64,000 nt of DNA from SAR86 cluster bacterium (GCA_029268615.1 JAQWNM010000010.1:186001-250000); one strand, 5' to 3'. Shown: positions 50,646-60,065, numbered from the stretch's first letter. The notes: a model not told the origin generated them from the sequence alone. A program made the numbers and translations.

Positions 50646-51025
50646 GATTCTACCTGATTAAGTTCCCTTTTCATCAATAACACACAGATAATAAGTAAAG
50701 CTGTCATAACTAATTCTGCATAAATAATAGAATGGAAGGATGCACCATGAGAAATATAAGCATTGAATCTAAACAAGGCAGCAGAACCAATTAATAAAAT
50801 AGGTCCATATAACCAAACATGCTCATTTCTTAACGCACCTATAGATGCCATTATTCCTGCTGTAAAAAAGAAAGCTGAAAAATCTCCCACTTGAGAGCTT
50901 CTTCCCAGCCCTTCTAATAAATCCATATCTAATCCTTTTGCAGCTGTCAAAGGGTCAATAACCCATCCAGTAAAAGTATAAAGCATTGTCAATCCAATCA
51001 AACCTGATAACGTTCTTGCAATCAT
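50642..51025 (-). CDS. four-helix integral membrane protein, unknown function
   Basis: The 127-residue protein has four predicted membrane segments (about residues 4-22, 48-66, 72-90 and 100-118) and a short charged C-terminus. I do not recognise the family with certainty; the layout resembles small DUF4345-type proteins. It sits 20 nt after the sugar-dehydrogenase-like gene in a minus-strand run, and its stop overlaps the Ogt-like frame. Confidence 0.7.
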   Translation of the reverse strand: MIARTLSGLIGLTMLYTFTGWVIDPLTAAKGLDMDLLEGLGRSSQVGDFSAFFFTAGIMASIGALRNEHVWLYGPILLIGSAALFRFNAYISHGASFHSIIYAELVMTALLIICVLLMKRELNQVES

Positions 51026-51045
51026 ATTGCCTCCTTATTTTTAAA

Positions 51046-52161
51046 TTAATTATTAGGAACTACTCTTATGAGTTTTCCTTTAGGTCCATCTGTTGCAATG
51101 ACTAGCGATCCATCAGGAGCCATCACTATATTTCTTATCCTTCCTTCTGTCTCAAATAGTATTTCTTCAGTTAAAAAGTTTCCGTCACTATCTAGATTCA
51201 ACCTTCTAACATCACCTGGAACAAGTGCTGAAATAAATAAACTATTTTTCCATTTTGGGAATAAACTACCCGTATAAAAAGTCATACCAGACGGGGCTAT
51301 TGATGGTACCCAATATTTTTGAGGTTGCTCCATTCCTGGTTTTTTCTTAAAGGGGGAAATAATGGCACCGCTATAATCCAAACCATATGTTATAGCTGGC
51401 CAACCATAATTCTTCCCAGGCTTGATAATATTGAGCTCATCCCCGCCCATAGGTCCATGCTCATGTTCAAAAATAATTTTCCCGTCTGGACTAGCAATTA
51501 TTCCTTGAGGATTTCTATGACCATATGACCATATCTCTGGCAAAGCTCCAGGAATAGAAAGAAAAGGGTTATCTTTAGGTATAGATCCATCATCATTTAA
51601 TCTTAATATCTTACCAAAATGGTTATCTAATGATTGAGCTTTTTCTCGTTGATTAAAAGCATCTCCTGAAGTAATTAAAAGAGTTCCATCCACTAAAAAA
51701 ACCAACCTAGCACCATAATGAGCTGCTGTTTTTCTAGTCGGAGTAGCCTTAAAAATTGTTTTAATTTCAGTTAAAGCCCTTTGTTCAAGTTTCGCTCTAA
51801 TGACTCTCAGTGTATTCAATTTATTGTTAAGATCAACTTCAGAAAAAGATAAATAAATATATCTATTTTCTTGAAAATTAGGATGTAATATTATTTCAGA
51901 TAAGCCTCCCTGGCCTGCAAATAATACCTCTGGAACTCCTTTAATAGGATCTTCTAATAAAACTCCATCTTTTATAAGCCTAAGTTGACCAGACAACTCA
52001 GTTACTAATATTTCATCTTCCGATATAAAAGTTATCCCCCAAGGATGATCTAAACCTTCCACTATAGTCTCTAATTTATAAACATCTTTGTGGCTATCAG
52101 CCAGAGAAAGAAAAGAATAAAAAATAAATAGTCCGGTTAAGATCTTTTTTTGGTAATTCAT
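51046..52161 (-). CDS. PQQ-dependent glucose/sorbosone dehydrogenase-like beta-propeller, exported
   Basis: The 371-residue protein has an N-terminal signal peptide (about residues 1-22, TGLFIFYSFLSLADS) and then the six-bladed GSDH propeller: LDHPWGITFISEDEILVTE, GQGGLSEIILHPNF, SYGHRNPQGIIASPDGKI, HEHGPMGGDELNII and GKNYGWPAITYG. The family oxidises aldose sugars with PQQ in the periplasm, as in YliI/Asd. No PQQ synthesis genes are in the window, so the cofactor would be scavenged or made elsewhere. It lies 1 nt after a membrane-protein gene. Confidence 0.88.
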   Translation of the reverse strand: MNYQKKILTGLFIFYSFLSLADSHKDVYKLETIVEGLDHPWGITFISEDEILVTELSGQLRLIKDGVLLEDPIKGVPEVLFAGQGGLSEIILHPNFQENRYIYLSFSEVDLNNKLNTLRVIRAKLEQRALTEIKTIFKATPTRKTAAHYGARLVFLVDGTLLITSGDAFNQREKAQSLDNHFGKILRLNDDGSIPKDNPFLSIPGALPEIWSYGHRNPQGIIASPDGKIIFEHEHGPMGGDELNIIKPGKNYGWPAITYGLDYSGAIISPFKKKPGMEQPQKYWVPSIAPSGMTFYTGSLFPKWKNSLFISALVPGDVRRLNLDSDGNFLTEEILFETEGRIRNIVMAPDGSLVIATDGPKGKLIRVVPNN

Positions 52162-52162
52162 A

Positions 52163-52612
52163 TTAGCCCTCCTTTGATTTAGTCAAATATCCAAATAAAT
52201 AACCCCCTAATATCCCTGAAAAAATGAGGTAAATTTTCCCATATAAAGAACGAGCTCCAGCTATTAGATCTAAATTATAAAAGGCCAAGGGCATCATTAA
52301 CACTATTGCCGCAAGTGCGCATCCGCCTGCCAAAGCATAGGCATATTTATGGTTTATATTGACCCATACTAAAATTACTCTAGATACTAGAAATGCTATG
52401 AAAAGGCCTAACGATACCAGCCCTATAACGGGAATCGCTCCTCCTCCATTCATATTATACAAATCGTGCAGTAGACTTGAAAAGATGATGGAGAAAGTGA
52501 CTGGCATATCAATACTGAGCAACCATAACATATTAGAAACAGTGGTTTGACTAATTAATAAAAAAGTAATTAAAGAAGCTGTAATGATGAAAGAATAAAT
52601 AATTTTTATCAT
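52163..52612 (-). CDS. integral membrane protein, unknown function
   Basis: The 149-residue protein has about four hydrophobic segments (roughly 1-22, 60-82, 92-112 and 125-145) with a short lysine-rich end (GYLTKSKEG). I do not recognise a family. It is one base upstream of the exported propeller dehydrogenase and 12 nt after the GST gene, so a role as a membrane partner is possible, but this is only context. Confidence 0.65.
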   Translation of the reverse strand: MIKIIYSFIITASLITFLLISQTTVSNMLWLLSIDMPVTFSIIFSSLLHDLYNMNGGGAIPVIGLVSLGLFIAFLVSRVILVWVNINHKYAYALAGGCALAAIVLMMPLAFYNLDLIAGARSLYGKIYLIFSGILGGYLFGYLTKSKEG

Positions 52613-52624
52613 ATTAAAAGTATT

Positions 52625-53260
52625 TTATTTTATAACTGGATTCTTTTCTTGATGCCGATAGCTTTTTGCTTTTTTGAAAGCTTCCCGTTCAAAAAGCATA
52701 TCAGTCCATCTTTTTATGTTAGGTTTAAACGCTTGATCTATTCCTAAACTAGAAGCTAGATAAATAGCATAACTTACACAAATATCAGCAATAGTTAACC
52801 TATCGCAACACAAATATTCTCTATCTTCTAAAGTTTTTTCTAGTAATTTTAATCTTGATACAAACCATTTTCTATAACCTTCAGCTGCAGCATCGGCAAC
52901 CCCAGGTTCTTGTAATGTATATCTGAGAACTACAGTTTGAGGAAAAGTAAGTGTTGCATCTGAATGAGTAAGCCAGTTAAGGTAGGCTGCAAAATCATCT
53001 TCATTAGGAAGGACTTGTAGATCTGTTGGCCCATACTTTTCAACAAAATATTGACACATACCAACTGATTCAGTCATCCGCACCTTGCCGTCCTCTAGAT
53101 AAGGGATAGTCCCTAAAGAATTTACTTCTAGATATTCAGGAGAGAACACCCTTGGAGGAAAAGGCAACATTTCCGCTTGAAAATCAACTTTCATTTCTTC
53201 AAGAGTCCACATAGGTCTCATCCCTCTAGAACCTTCACAACTATAAATTTTTATACTCAT
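52625..53260 (-). CDS. glutathione S-transferase family protein
   Basis: The 211-residue protein has a thioredoxin-like N-domain (IKIYSCEGSRGMRPMWTLEE, then NSLGTIPYLEDGKVRMTESV with the cis-proline and the Glu-Ser glutathione contact) and an all-helical C-domain with CDRLTIADICVSYAIYLAS. The N-terminal Ser10 or Arg12 might assist catalysis. Its substrate is unknown; neighbours are an LLM oxidoreductase and a cupin, which suggests conjugation or isomerisation of an organic substrate. Confidence 0.88.
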   Translation of the reverse strand: MSIKIYSCEGSRGMRPMWTLEEMKVDFQAEMLPFPPRVFSPEYLEVNSLGTIPYLEDGKVRMTESVGMCQYFVEKYGPTDLQVLPNEDDFAAYLNWLTHSDATLTFPQTVVLRYTLQEPGVADAAAEGYRKWFVSRLKLLEKTLEDREYLCCDRLTIADICVSYAIYLASSLGIDQAFKPNIKRWTDMLFEREAFKKAKSYRHQEKNPVIK

Positions 53261-53300
53261 ATTTCCTGAAATTTTTATTAAATTGATATTACAACATTAA

Positions 53301-54374
53301 TTAAATATTCCCTATCAAGTCTTGAGATATTCTTTTTATTACTTCATATCTAGGTTTGAGACCAGGAAGAATCATTATTTTATCTAGTCCCATAGTATGA
53401 AATTCTCGTAATCTTTCAATTAAATTATCTTTAGTCCCTATAAGGCAAGTCGATTGTAGAATTTTAGTGTTTAAGAATTTTTCCTCTTCCGGCAAAACCC
53501 AACAATTGTGACCCGCATGTATCCTTTGATGAATTCTTTTTTTGGGAATCTTTGAAAGTACCTTTATATAATCAGGCCACATCTCTTTTAAAAATTCCGG
53601 AGGTTCTTGATTAAAGTTTCTCCATTGATCATATGCATAATGAACTGAAGCCATAGCCATTGGTCCACATTCTGTCTTAACTCTATCTGAATCCACCTTC
53701 TCTCCTTCATCTAGAATAGAGATAGCAGTCAATGCTGTAAGAGTAAAATCTTCTTTTATATTTTTTTGGGTATCTAAGGAAGCTCCTTGTTCTATCATAG
53801 ACCAATAGAATTTCATCACCCCCGAACTAGGTGGTAATGATATTATTGCTCCATTGCCATATTTCCCTGCTAAAGCTAAAGACTTAGGTCCAAAACCAGA
53901 AATATATATAGGTATATGATCTTTAAAATTCACAAAACCATCTTCTTGCATAATATGCTTTATAAGCTTCTGACTTTTTCCATTATCTATTAATGACTCT
54001 TTTCCTGATAAAAGAGGTTTTACTTCTTTCAGGAATCTATCAAATTTTTTTATTCTCATGGGAGGAAGACCCATAATCCTCATAGCAGTATTTCCTGAAC
54101 CTACTCCAAAGAAAGTTCGACCAGGTGCTAATTGATTAATTGAAGCTATAGCTGATGCATGAACAGAGGGAGGCCGCGTTCCAGCGACTGCTACTCCAGT
54201 ACCTAAATTTATTTTTTTAGTTTTTTGAGATGCTATAGCTAAGCAAGCGTAACAATCTGACCAAATCATCTGGCTATCTCCAAACCAAGCATCAGCAAAT
54301 CCGAGTTTTTCTGCCTCTACAATATAATCAATATCACTTATCTGTGAAGCAAAACATAAGCCAAAATCAATCAT
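53301..54374 (-). CDS. LLM-class flavin-dependent oxidoreductase
   Basis: This is a second luciferase-like TIM barrel, of 357 residues, clearly different from the one at 45.2 kb. Signatures are KLGFADAWFGDSQMIWSDCY, INLGTGVAVAGTRPPSVHAS, APGRTFFGVGSGNTAMRIMG and IPIYISGFGPKSLALAGKYG. Its GVGSGNTA phosphate loop suits either FMN or F420. It overlaps the cupin gene by four bases (ATGA), indicating translational coupling. Confidence 0.86.
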   Translation of the reverse strand: MIDFGLCFASQISDIDYIVEAEKLGFADAWFGDSQMIWSDCYACLAIASQKTKKINLGTGVAVAGTRPPSVHASAIASINQLAPGRTFFGVGSGNTAMRIMGLPPMRIKKFDRFLKEVKPLLSGKESLIDNGKSQKLIKHIMQEDGFVNFKDHIPIYISGFGPKSLALAGKYGNGAIISLPPSSGVMKFYWSMIEQGASLDTQKNIKEDFTLTALTAISILDEGEKVDSDRVKTECGPMAMASVHYAYDQWRNFNQEPPEFLKEMWPDYIKVLSKIPKKRIHQRIHAGHNCWVLPEEEKFLNTKILQSTCLIGTKDNLIERLREFHTMGLDKIMILPGLKPRYEVIKRISQDLIGNI

Positions 54375-54748
54375 AATTTATACAAAGGGCTGTCTTTTGG
54401 ATCCAACAATGTTAACTTTTCAAATAAATTAGCCGGCTCAGAAATACCTACAATATAAATCATTCTCTCTTCTACTTTTCCTTCTGCATGAATAGCTCCG
54501 GCTGGAATGAGTAATTTAGTCCCTGCAGCCAGAAGAAACCTTTCTCCTTTTTCATTCAAAACATAACTTTTACCCTCCATGACATAGCCGCAATTATCAA
54601 CATCATGCCAATGAGGTGGTAATTCGTCCATCCTGTCAGAGACATAAACTGTTGGCCATAAATCTAGTTTTTTAATATCATCTAACACTTCTTCTTTAGT
54701 TGAAAAAAAGTTAGGAAATACCTGCATTGGTCCTGGATTAAATGCCAT
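54371..54748 (-). CDS. cupin-domain protein
   Basis: The 125-residue protein has a single cupin barrel. Motif 1 is PPHWHDVDNCGYVMEG, with His46, His48 and a later Glu58. Motif 2 is IPAGAIHAEG, with His87. These could hold one metal ion. Small stand-alone cupins act as dioxygenases, isomerases or sensors, and nothing narrows this down. It is the first gene of the minus-strand run and overlaps the LLM gene by four bases. Confidence 0.82.
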   Translation of the reverse strand: MAFNPGPMQVFPNFFSTKEEVLDDIKKLDLWPTVYVSDRMDELPPHWHDVDNCGYVMEGKSYVLNEKGERFLLAAGTKLLIPAGAIHAEGKVEERMIYIVGISEPANLFEKLTLLDPKDSPLYKL

Positions 54749-54896
54749 TTTATCTTAGTTAAATACTTAAAAATAATACACTCTAAATTGGAATATTAAT
54801 AGATATACCTCAAACCTAGGATACTTAAATTATCAGACCCCCTTTATCAAAAACCTAAACTATCTTTTTAGACAGAATACATAGTATTATTTAATT
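54749..54896. other. divergent spacer between the cupin gene and a membrane-protein gene
   Basis: This 148-nt AT-rich spacer must hold promoters for both directions. No strong -35/-10 pair stood out. The only distinctive element is the 13-mer CTATCTTTTTAGA at 54860-54872, which recurs at 58.9 kb. Confidence 0.5.
54860..54872 (+). repeat. 13-nt repeat, copy 1
   Basis: CTATCTTTTTAGA occurs here, 24 nt before the ATG at 54897, and identically at 58874-58886 in another divergent spacer. Both copies are followed by an A-rich stretch. It may be a shared regulatory site or chance in AT-rich DNA. Confidence 0.4.
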
Positions 54897-55496
54897 ATGA
54901 CTTTTGAAGAAGCTCGAGTGATATTCATTGTATACACTAGCGCATCTATTCCTTTGATTATATTATTGAGATACAAATCCTCTCTTCCTTCATGGGTGCC
55001 ATTTATTTATATAAGTGCTTTTTTAGTTTGCGCTCTAGGTTGGGAGATCTGGTTCACTTATGGATTGATTGATGGAGACTCAGTAATCATCAGAAGATCT
55101 CCTTCAATTAATACCTGGATCCCCATTCATGTTAATTGGATTTTGAATTCACTTGCAGATGCTGGAACAGTTTGTTTGGGTGGCCTCTGGTTAATGTGGA
55201 GGTTTACGGGAAAAAATCTACTCATATTTCATCAATGGCATTGGCGTGGTTTCTTTATCTTGCTCATTTGGTGTATTGCACAAAATTTATTTGTTGAGCT
55301 TTTTCTTTATCACGACCAACTTGCGATAGGAAAAGATCTGTCTTGGGCTCCACTTATCCCAACTGGGAATTTCTTTAATCCCCAACTATTTGAATTTCAA
55401 GGTAGAGTCGTGATGTTTCAGACCCAAATACCTTGGATAATGCTTCCTGCGGTGTTATATAAATCAGTTATATATATCTCAGCAAGATCTGACTAA
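54897..55496 (+). CDS. integral membrane protein, unknown function
   Basis: The 199-residue protein has five or so hydrophobic segments (about residues 7-24, 33-52, 75-98, 112-133 and 175-195) and is rich in tryptophan, with several in aqueous-facing loops (WEIWFTYG, HQWHWRGFF). I do not recognise the family. It stands alone on the plus strand and overlaps the end of the DUF3604 gene by four bases, tail to tail. Confidence 0.65.
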   Translation: MTFEEARVIFIVYTSASIPLIILLRYKSSLPSWVPFIYISAFLVCALGWEIWFTYGLIDGDSVIIRRSPSINTWIPIHVNWILNSLADAGTVCLGGLWLMWRFTGKNLLIFHQWHWRGFFILLIWCIAQNLFVELFLYHDQLAIGKDLSWAPLIPTGNFFNPQLFEFQGRVVMFQTQIPWIMLPAVLYKSVIYISARSD

Positions 55497-57481
55497 AGTC
55501 CTCTTTGATACCATACAGGAGAAGACCAAGCTCTTTCTTGCATAGTTGAAGGTATATCAGATCTAGGCATTTTCCCGTTTCTAATAGCATCCCAAGTTGA
55601 CCATCGACAAACGGGATTTTCAAGAACTCTAGAATAATAAAAAGCTTCTTGATCTTTTAGAAATTCAGGATCCTGCCAGAAATTTTTTAATTCTCGAGCG
55701 CCAGAATCAGCACTGATTGAACAATCTCTAAGATCAACACTGGCTCCGTTATCAGGACATCGATTAGTTTCTTTATCAACTATTAATCCGTCGGAACAAG
55801 CAACATCATATACTTTCTCTTTATGTTCTCCGTCCTCTAACCATCCTTTAATAATCTGAATTCTTTGTAATGGTGCTCCGAGAGGATCAGAAATCGCCCA
55901 AACAAGAAATGTAGGATTTTTACTACCCTCTAGATTAAGCGTTCCACCCATTGGAATACTCTTGGCATACGCATCTTCTATAAGAGTAAGGTCATCTAAA
56001 TTAGAATTTTCTAAGTCATAGCCTGCAAAAAATCTTACCTTGATTCTTGGACCGCTTGTTGCGAATGTTTCTTTGCGTCTAAAAGCATCATAAATTGCTT
56101 CACGAGTATTTTCTTCCGCCCACACTCCTGCAAGACCAGATGCTGACCAATGGATCAGACGTTTACTAATAGACAAATAATTTCTTCCATCGATTTTTTC
56201 GAGGGCGTTCGGTCTGAATACTCTTAAAAAAGCCCCATAGAATCTATTAAAGGGAATTGACCCTCTTAGTTCTGCTGTGCCATCTAAAAGACCAATTTTA
56301 GAAAAATATACTTCTTCATTATCAGAACCGCCCCCAACATGAGTATCACTTGATCCTATCAAACCAAATTTATATGGGTTGGTTAAACCTTTTTCTGACA
56401 AGGTCAAGCCTCGCAAGTAAGCATCTCTTACATAACTACCTTTTAAATTACTAATAATCTCTTCACCTTCATGACCTGTTTTTGCTTCAAAAGCTGCCCA
56501 TTCATCATTTTTAGAGAGCAAAGGGTGGGTCTCTGAAGTTCCTTTAACTTGTGTTATCTCTGTTAATGGTTCGTTAAGTGCGCGTTTCTTTGCATAAGCT
56601 TCATCAATTGGACCACCAGTATAATCATTCAACGAAAAAGTAGCCCCACCTGAAATATTGGAGTTATGAGGTATGGCTAAACTCTCAACTCCATTATTTC
56701 TCAACCTATCCATCCAGTCCCATAATTTTTCTGGATCTTGACTATCTAATCTAGAAAAAAGTCTAGCCGGTAAGCTTTTGGTATCACGAAAAATGACATT
56801 CCTATGTAAATATTTTTCGTATAAATCAATACTAGATGTATATTCATACCCAGCAAAAGTAGTAAAAATTCCAGGTATATAAGCATCATCAGCTGCTTTT
56901 ATAGTCTCTTGCCAAACAGTACGGCTGACTTCTTCAACTAATGATTTATCGATAGTGCCTTTTTCTAGACCATCATTAACTGCACGTCCAAAAGGTCGAA
57001 AAAGATTACTTCTTTGCATAATTGAGAGAAAGCTACTACTAACTGAATCATTAAGATTATGGAAAGGTTTGGCTATGTCATAGCGGGAAAATTCAGAGCT
57101 TGTATCAGCTGACTCCTTAAGCAACCCCAAAAACACTGCATGATCTGTGACAGCATAAAAATCCAATGGTCTACTCAGTTGTATTTGATATCCGGTAGGA
57201 TGAGGAATTGCCTGACCCTGAGCATATCGGTAAGCATCCGCAGGAGAGCTAATTGTTCCAAAAGTATAAGCATCAAAAGAATTAGCAGTGTGAACATGCA
57301 AATCTCCAAAATATGCATTCTTGTTTGGGTTGGGTGCAAATCTTAGTTCGATAATTTTTTTATCTTCAGTTGGTTTAATTGAAGACGCTGATGCTAATTC
57401 CTCTGATGAAGTATCTACTTCCGAACAAGCAACCATCATAATAATAAATAAAAAAGTAAGATTCCAAATTTTCATAATCAA
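55493..57481 (-). CDS. DUF3604 lipoprotein (PHP-like fold)
   Basis: The 662-residue protein begins with a lipoprotein signal, a hydrophobic stretch ending in the lipobox MVAC with Cys19 as the lipid anchor. The mature part has AYFGDLHVHTANSFDAYTFG near residue 58 (split here as GDLHVHT), DFYAVTDHA, IPHNSNISGG and GLIGSSDTHVGGG. These histidine/aspartate clusters resemble a PHP-type metal-dependent hydrolase, though activity for DUF3604 proteins is not established. It overlaps the upstream DsbA-like gene by four bases (ATGA), so the two are coupled. Confidence 0.88.
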   Translation of the reverse strand: MIMKIWNLTFLFIIMMVACSEVDTSSEELASASSIKPTEDKKIIELRFAPNPNKNAYFGDLHVHTANSFDAYTFGTISSPADAYRYAQGQAIPHPTGYQIQLSRPLDFYAVTDHAVFLGLLKESADTSSEFSRYDIAKPFHNLNDSVSSSFLSIMQRSNLFRPFGRAVNDGLEKGTIDKSLVEEVSRTVWQETIKAADDAYIPGIFTTFAGYEYTSSIDLYEKYLHRNVIFRDTKSLPARLFSRLDSQDPEKLWDWMDRLRNNGVESLAIPHNSNISGGATFSLNDYTGGPIDEAYAKKRALNEPLTEITQVKGTSETHPLLSKNDEWAAFEAKTGHEGEEIISNLKGSYVRDAYLRGLTLSEKGLTNPYKFGLIGSSDTHVGGGSDNEEVYFSKIGLLDGTAELRGSIPFNRFYGAFLRVFRPNALEKIDGRNYLSISKRLIHWSASGLAGVWAEENTREAIYDAFRRKETFATSGPRIKVRFFAGYDLENSNLDDLTLIEDAYAKSIPMGGTLNLEGSKNPTFLVWAISDPLGAPLQRIQIIKGWLEDGEHKEKVYDVACSDGLIVDKETNRCPDNGASVDLRDCSISADSGARELKNFWQDPEFLKDQEAFYYSRVLENPVCRWSTWDAIRNGKMPRSDIPSTMQERAWSSPVWYQRGL

Positions 57482-58827
57482 TTCTTTTTTAAACGATCAG
57501 CAATTTCTTCCTTTAGTAGCCATATTCTATCTTGACCCCAAACATAAAAAGGATTGCTATCATCGGCGTCAGTGACTTTAAAACTTGGCACCCCCCAACA
57601 ATTCCCTGAATACATATCTTCTAAATTATCATTCAAAATCTTTTTCCAATGTTTTGTATTCAGGTCTTTCTTTATTTGCAACCAATCCAGTCCTAACTGA
57701 GTAACTAGATTCTCTAGATAACTTTCTTCTCCTATATTAATCCCATCTTGAAAAGAAGATTTTAGTAACGCATCTATATAATCAAACCCCTTTCCAGTTT
57801 CATCGATAATTGGAAACAAAGAATAAGCTTTTCTTGCTGGTTTACCAATGGGCGAATAAATTGATTTCATTTCACACCCATACTTTCTTCCTTCACGGGC
57901 TGCATCCGAAATAATGTATTTTGCCTTAGCACCTATAATTATCATTTTGCGCATCAACATCGGCAAAACGGGTTTAGTTATTAAATTAATTGGATAATCT
58001 TCTCGCATTTCTTTCACTCTTTTAGAGCCAACAAAGGTATAGGGGCTATTAAGCGAAGGATAGAAATAAAGATTAACCTTTTTTTCTGCGGTGAGTTTAG
58101 TCGGAGCTTTTAATTTTATCGGACAGATAGATTCATTATTAGAGTTATTCTTTACTCCTAGCTCTGTGAGTCTTTCTTCTAAGTATTGCAAACGATCTAC
58201 CCCCCAATAAAGTTCTTTTTCATAATAAAATGCTGAACCAAAGTAATAACCTTTTTCATTTCTTATTTTATTTCCACTAATTAACTTAGCTGTGACTTCA
58301 TCGTCGGCGGCTTGATACTTTAAATACAAATCATTCAAAACTTCATGATCTCCTTTCCATATAGCAAAACTAATAGTTTTTGCAATCTCCCCGAAACTTG
58401 TATCATCCACCGCTGCAAGGATTGAATTTGCTTTATCTACTAATTCTTTTGATGGATAAGCATCTGCAGAGAATTCAGTGCCGTAAAATGGAGCAATCTT
58501 TTTAACGTCCTCTAAACAATATCTATTGTAGAGTGAAGGTTCATGAACTGTCTCAGGATTTTCTTCCCCAACCAAAACTGGCTTAAAAATAACATCGTAA
58601 GATGATTTAAACTTATCGATACATTGAATAGTGAGATGGGAGTATGGGTCGTCTACTTTATGAAAATACAGTACTTCATGAGGCCTCTCTTCTTGTAACC
58701 TTAAAGCTTCAACTTTTGTACGGGTTTCTTCAAAAATTGTACTACTGGAAAAGATATTCATTGCACGATTCCTGATGTCGGAACTAATTGTGCGTCTGGA
58801 CATAAAATTTTTAAATGCTTTAATCAT
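57478..58827 (-). CDS. tandem DsbA/HCCA-isomerase-like thioredoxin-fold protein
   Basis: The 449-residue protein appears to be two copies of the DsbA-like fold of 2-hydroxychromene-2-carboxylate isomerase. Copy 1 runs from VLYFHKVDDPYSHL to GSAFYYEKELYWGVDRLQYL (about residues 50-225). Copy 2 runs from VNLYFYPSLNSPYTFVGSKR to WGVPSFKV and FYVWGQDRIWLLKEE (about 250-445). Neither copy has a CxxC motif at the first strand, so thiol oxidoreductase activity is unlikely and glutathione-dependent isomerase chemistry is more probable. No signal peptide is visible. It is coupled to the DUF3604 lipoprotein by a four-base overlap. Confidence 0.75.
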   Translation of the reverse strand: MIKAFKNFMSRRTISSDIRNRAMNIFSSSTIFEETRTKVEALRLQEERPHEVLYFHKVDDPYSHLTIQCIDKFKSSYDVIFKPVLVGEENPETVHEPSLYNRYCLEDVKKIAPFYGTEFSADAYPSKELVDKANSILAAVDDTSFGEIAKTISFAIWKGDHEVLNDLYLKYQAADDEVTAKLISGNKIRNEKGYYFGSAFYYEKELYWGVDRLQYLEERLTELGVKNNSNNESICPIKLKAPTKLTAEKKVNLYFYPSLNSPYTFVGSKRVKEMREDYPINLITKPVLPMLMRKMIIIGAKAKYIISDAAREGRKYGCEMKSIYSPIGKPARKAYSLFPIIDETGKGFDYIDALLKSSFQDGINIGEESYLENLVTQLGLDWLQIKKDLNTKHWKKILNDNLEDMYSGNCWGVPSFKVTDADDSNPFYVWGQDRIWLLKEEIADRLKKN

Positions 58828-59087
58828 ACTTAAATTTAAATTTTTGATTTTCTGATAATTCTTATGAAGACACCTATCTTTTTAGATAAAATAACATAAA
58901 ACAATCTAATGATGATCTGGAAAAATTAAAATTTGTCAAAATAAGGTTTATCATATTTATGAAGGCTCTTTCAAAAAACTATACTAATAAACTTATCAAG
59001 TTTAATTTGAAATTAATATTATTTACCAATAAATAAAGTATCCTACAAGCCCATAAAGACTTCAACTTCCTTATATAGGAGAAAAAA
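58828..59087. other. divergent spacer upstream of the flippase-like gene
   Basis: This 260-nt spacer is very AT-rich and has no open frame of note. It holds the second copy of CTATCTTTTTAGA (58874-58886) and a weak plus-strand -35-like TTGAAA at 59007-59012 with a poor -10 (TAAATA) 17 nt on. A clear ribosome-binding AGGAG lies six bases before the TTG start at 59088. Confidence 0.5.
58874..58886 (+). repeat. 13-nt repeat, copy 2
   Basis: CTATCTTTTTAGA, identical to 54860-54872. Here it lies 47 nt upstream of the tandem DsbA-like gene and about 200 nt before the flippase-like gene, so it is not at the same distance from a start as copy 1. Confidence 0.4.
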
Positions 59088-60059
59088 TTGAGTACTTCTG
59101 AGAGCAATACTATAAATAAACCTAAGAAAACTAATCGGATAGGAAAGATAATACTATTAGGAATAACAGCTGTTTGTTTCTATTACATATATTATCGATT
59201 AAATGGAGCAGCTTTAAGAGAAGACCTATCTTTAATCCAATACCTATTAATCGTTTTTTCTGCAGTAAATTGGATACCATGGATTCTAATGATGACGGCT
59301 TATTGTCTGTTGTATTTTGCCTTAGACACTCTAATAATAACCAGAGCACTTAATTGGTTTATCCAAGACATCAAATACACAGATATTATGCCTATTCGCG
59401 CAAGTGCTTACATCATCTCCATGTTTAATGAACAGATAGGAAAAGGTGCTATGGCTTATTACCTAAATAGACGAGATCAAGTGCCTGGATGGGAAGTAGC
59501 CTCTCTAATGTTATTTATAATGTTTTGTGAAATATTCTATTTGTTGGTTTGGGCCACTATAGGATTTGCAATAGGAGGCAAAGACTTACCTGTAGTTTTT
59601 GGACTTATAAAATATATTGCCATAGGTGGTGCTTTTTTCTTTACTTTTTGGGTATTTTTCTTTCGTGGACCACTATTTCAAAATAATAAAATTAGAAATT
59701 TAGAAATTTTCCATGCTTTCAGGCTAGCAAAACTTAAGCATTACGGAGCTTTTTTCTTATTGAGATCGCCTCTGTTACTTGCCGCAGTATTTGTTTATTC
59801 AACAGCTCTTGGCTTCTTTGGTGTTGAAGTATCTTCTATAGCCTTACTTCCACTTCTTCCAATAATATTTTTTGCTGCAACAGTGCCTACTCCTATGCGT
59901 GCAGCAGCTATTACTTCTTGGATAATACTTTTCCCTGAAAATGAAGGTCAAATGGCTGCTTTTGGATTCTTACAGCATAATTTCTTCATTCTATTTAATG
60001 CCGTAATTGGCTTGATGTTCTTACCTAGAGCAAATAGAGATTTATTTGGAAACAAATAA
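59088..60059 (+). CDS. multi-pass membrane protein, lysylphosphatidylglycerol-synthase-TM/flippase-like
   Basis: The 323-residue protein has about seven or eight hydrophobic segments after a charged N-terminus. The pattern (NEQIGKGAMAYYLNRRDQVP in the first half, FFAATVPTPMRAAAITSW near the end) resembles flippase-like domains such as the membrane part of MprF; this is a loose resemblance, not a firm family call. The start is TTG at 59088, supported by AGGAG six bases upstream. A CDP-alcohol phosphatidyltransferase follows after 6 nt, suggesting a membrane-lipid role. Confidence 0.65.
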   Translation: MSTSESNTINKPKKTNRIGKIILLGITAVCFYYIYYRLNGAALREDLSLIQYLLIVFSAVNWIPWILMMTAYCLLYFALDTLIITRALNWFIQDIKYTDIMPIRASAYIISMFNEQIGKGAMAYYLNRRDQVPGWEVASLMLFIMFCEIFYLLVWATIGFAIGGKDLPVVFGLIKYIAIGGAFFFTFWVFFFRGPLFQNNKIRNLEIFHAFRLAKLKHYGAFFLLRSPLLLAAVFVYSTALGFFGVEVSSIALLPLLPIIFFAATVPTPMRAAAITSWIILFPENEGQMAAFGFLQHNFFILFNAVIGLMFLPRANRDLFGNK

Positions 60060-60065
60060 AATTAA

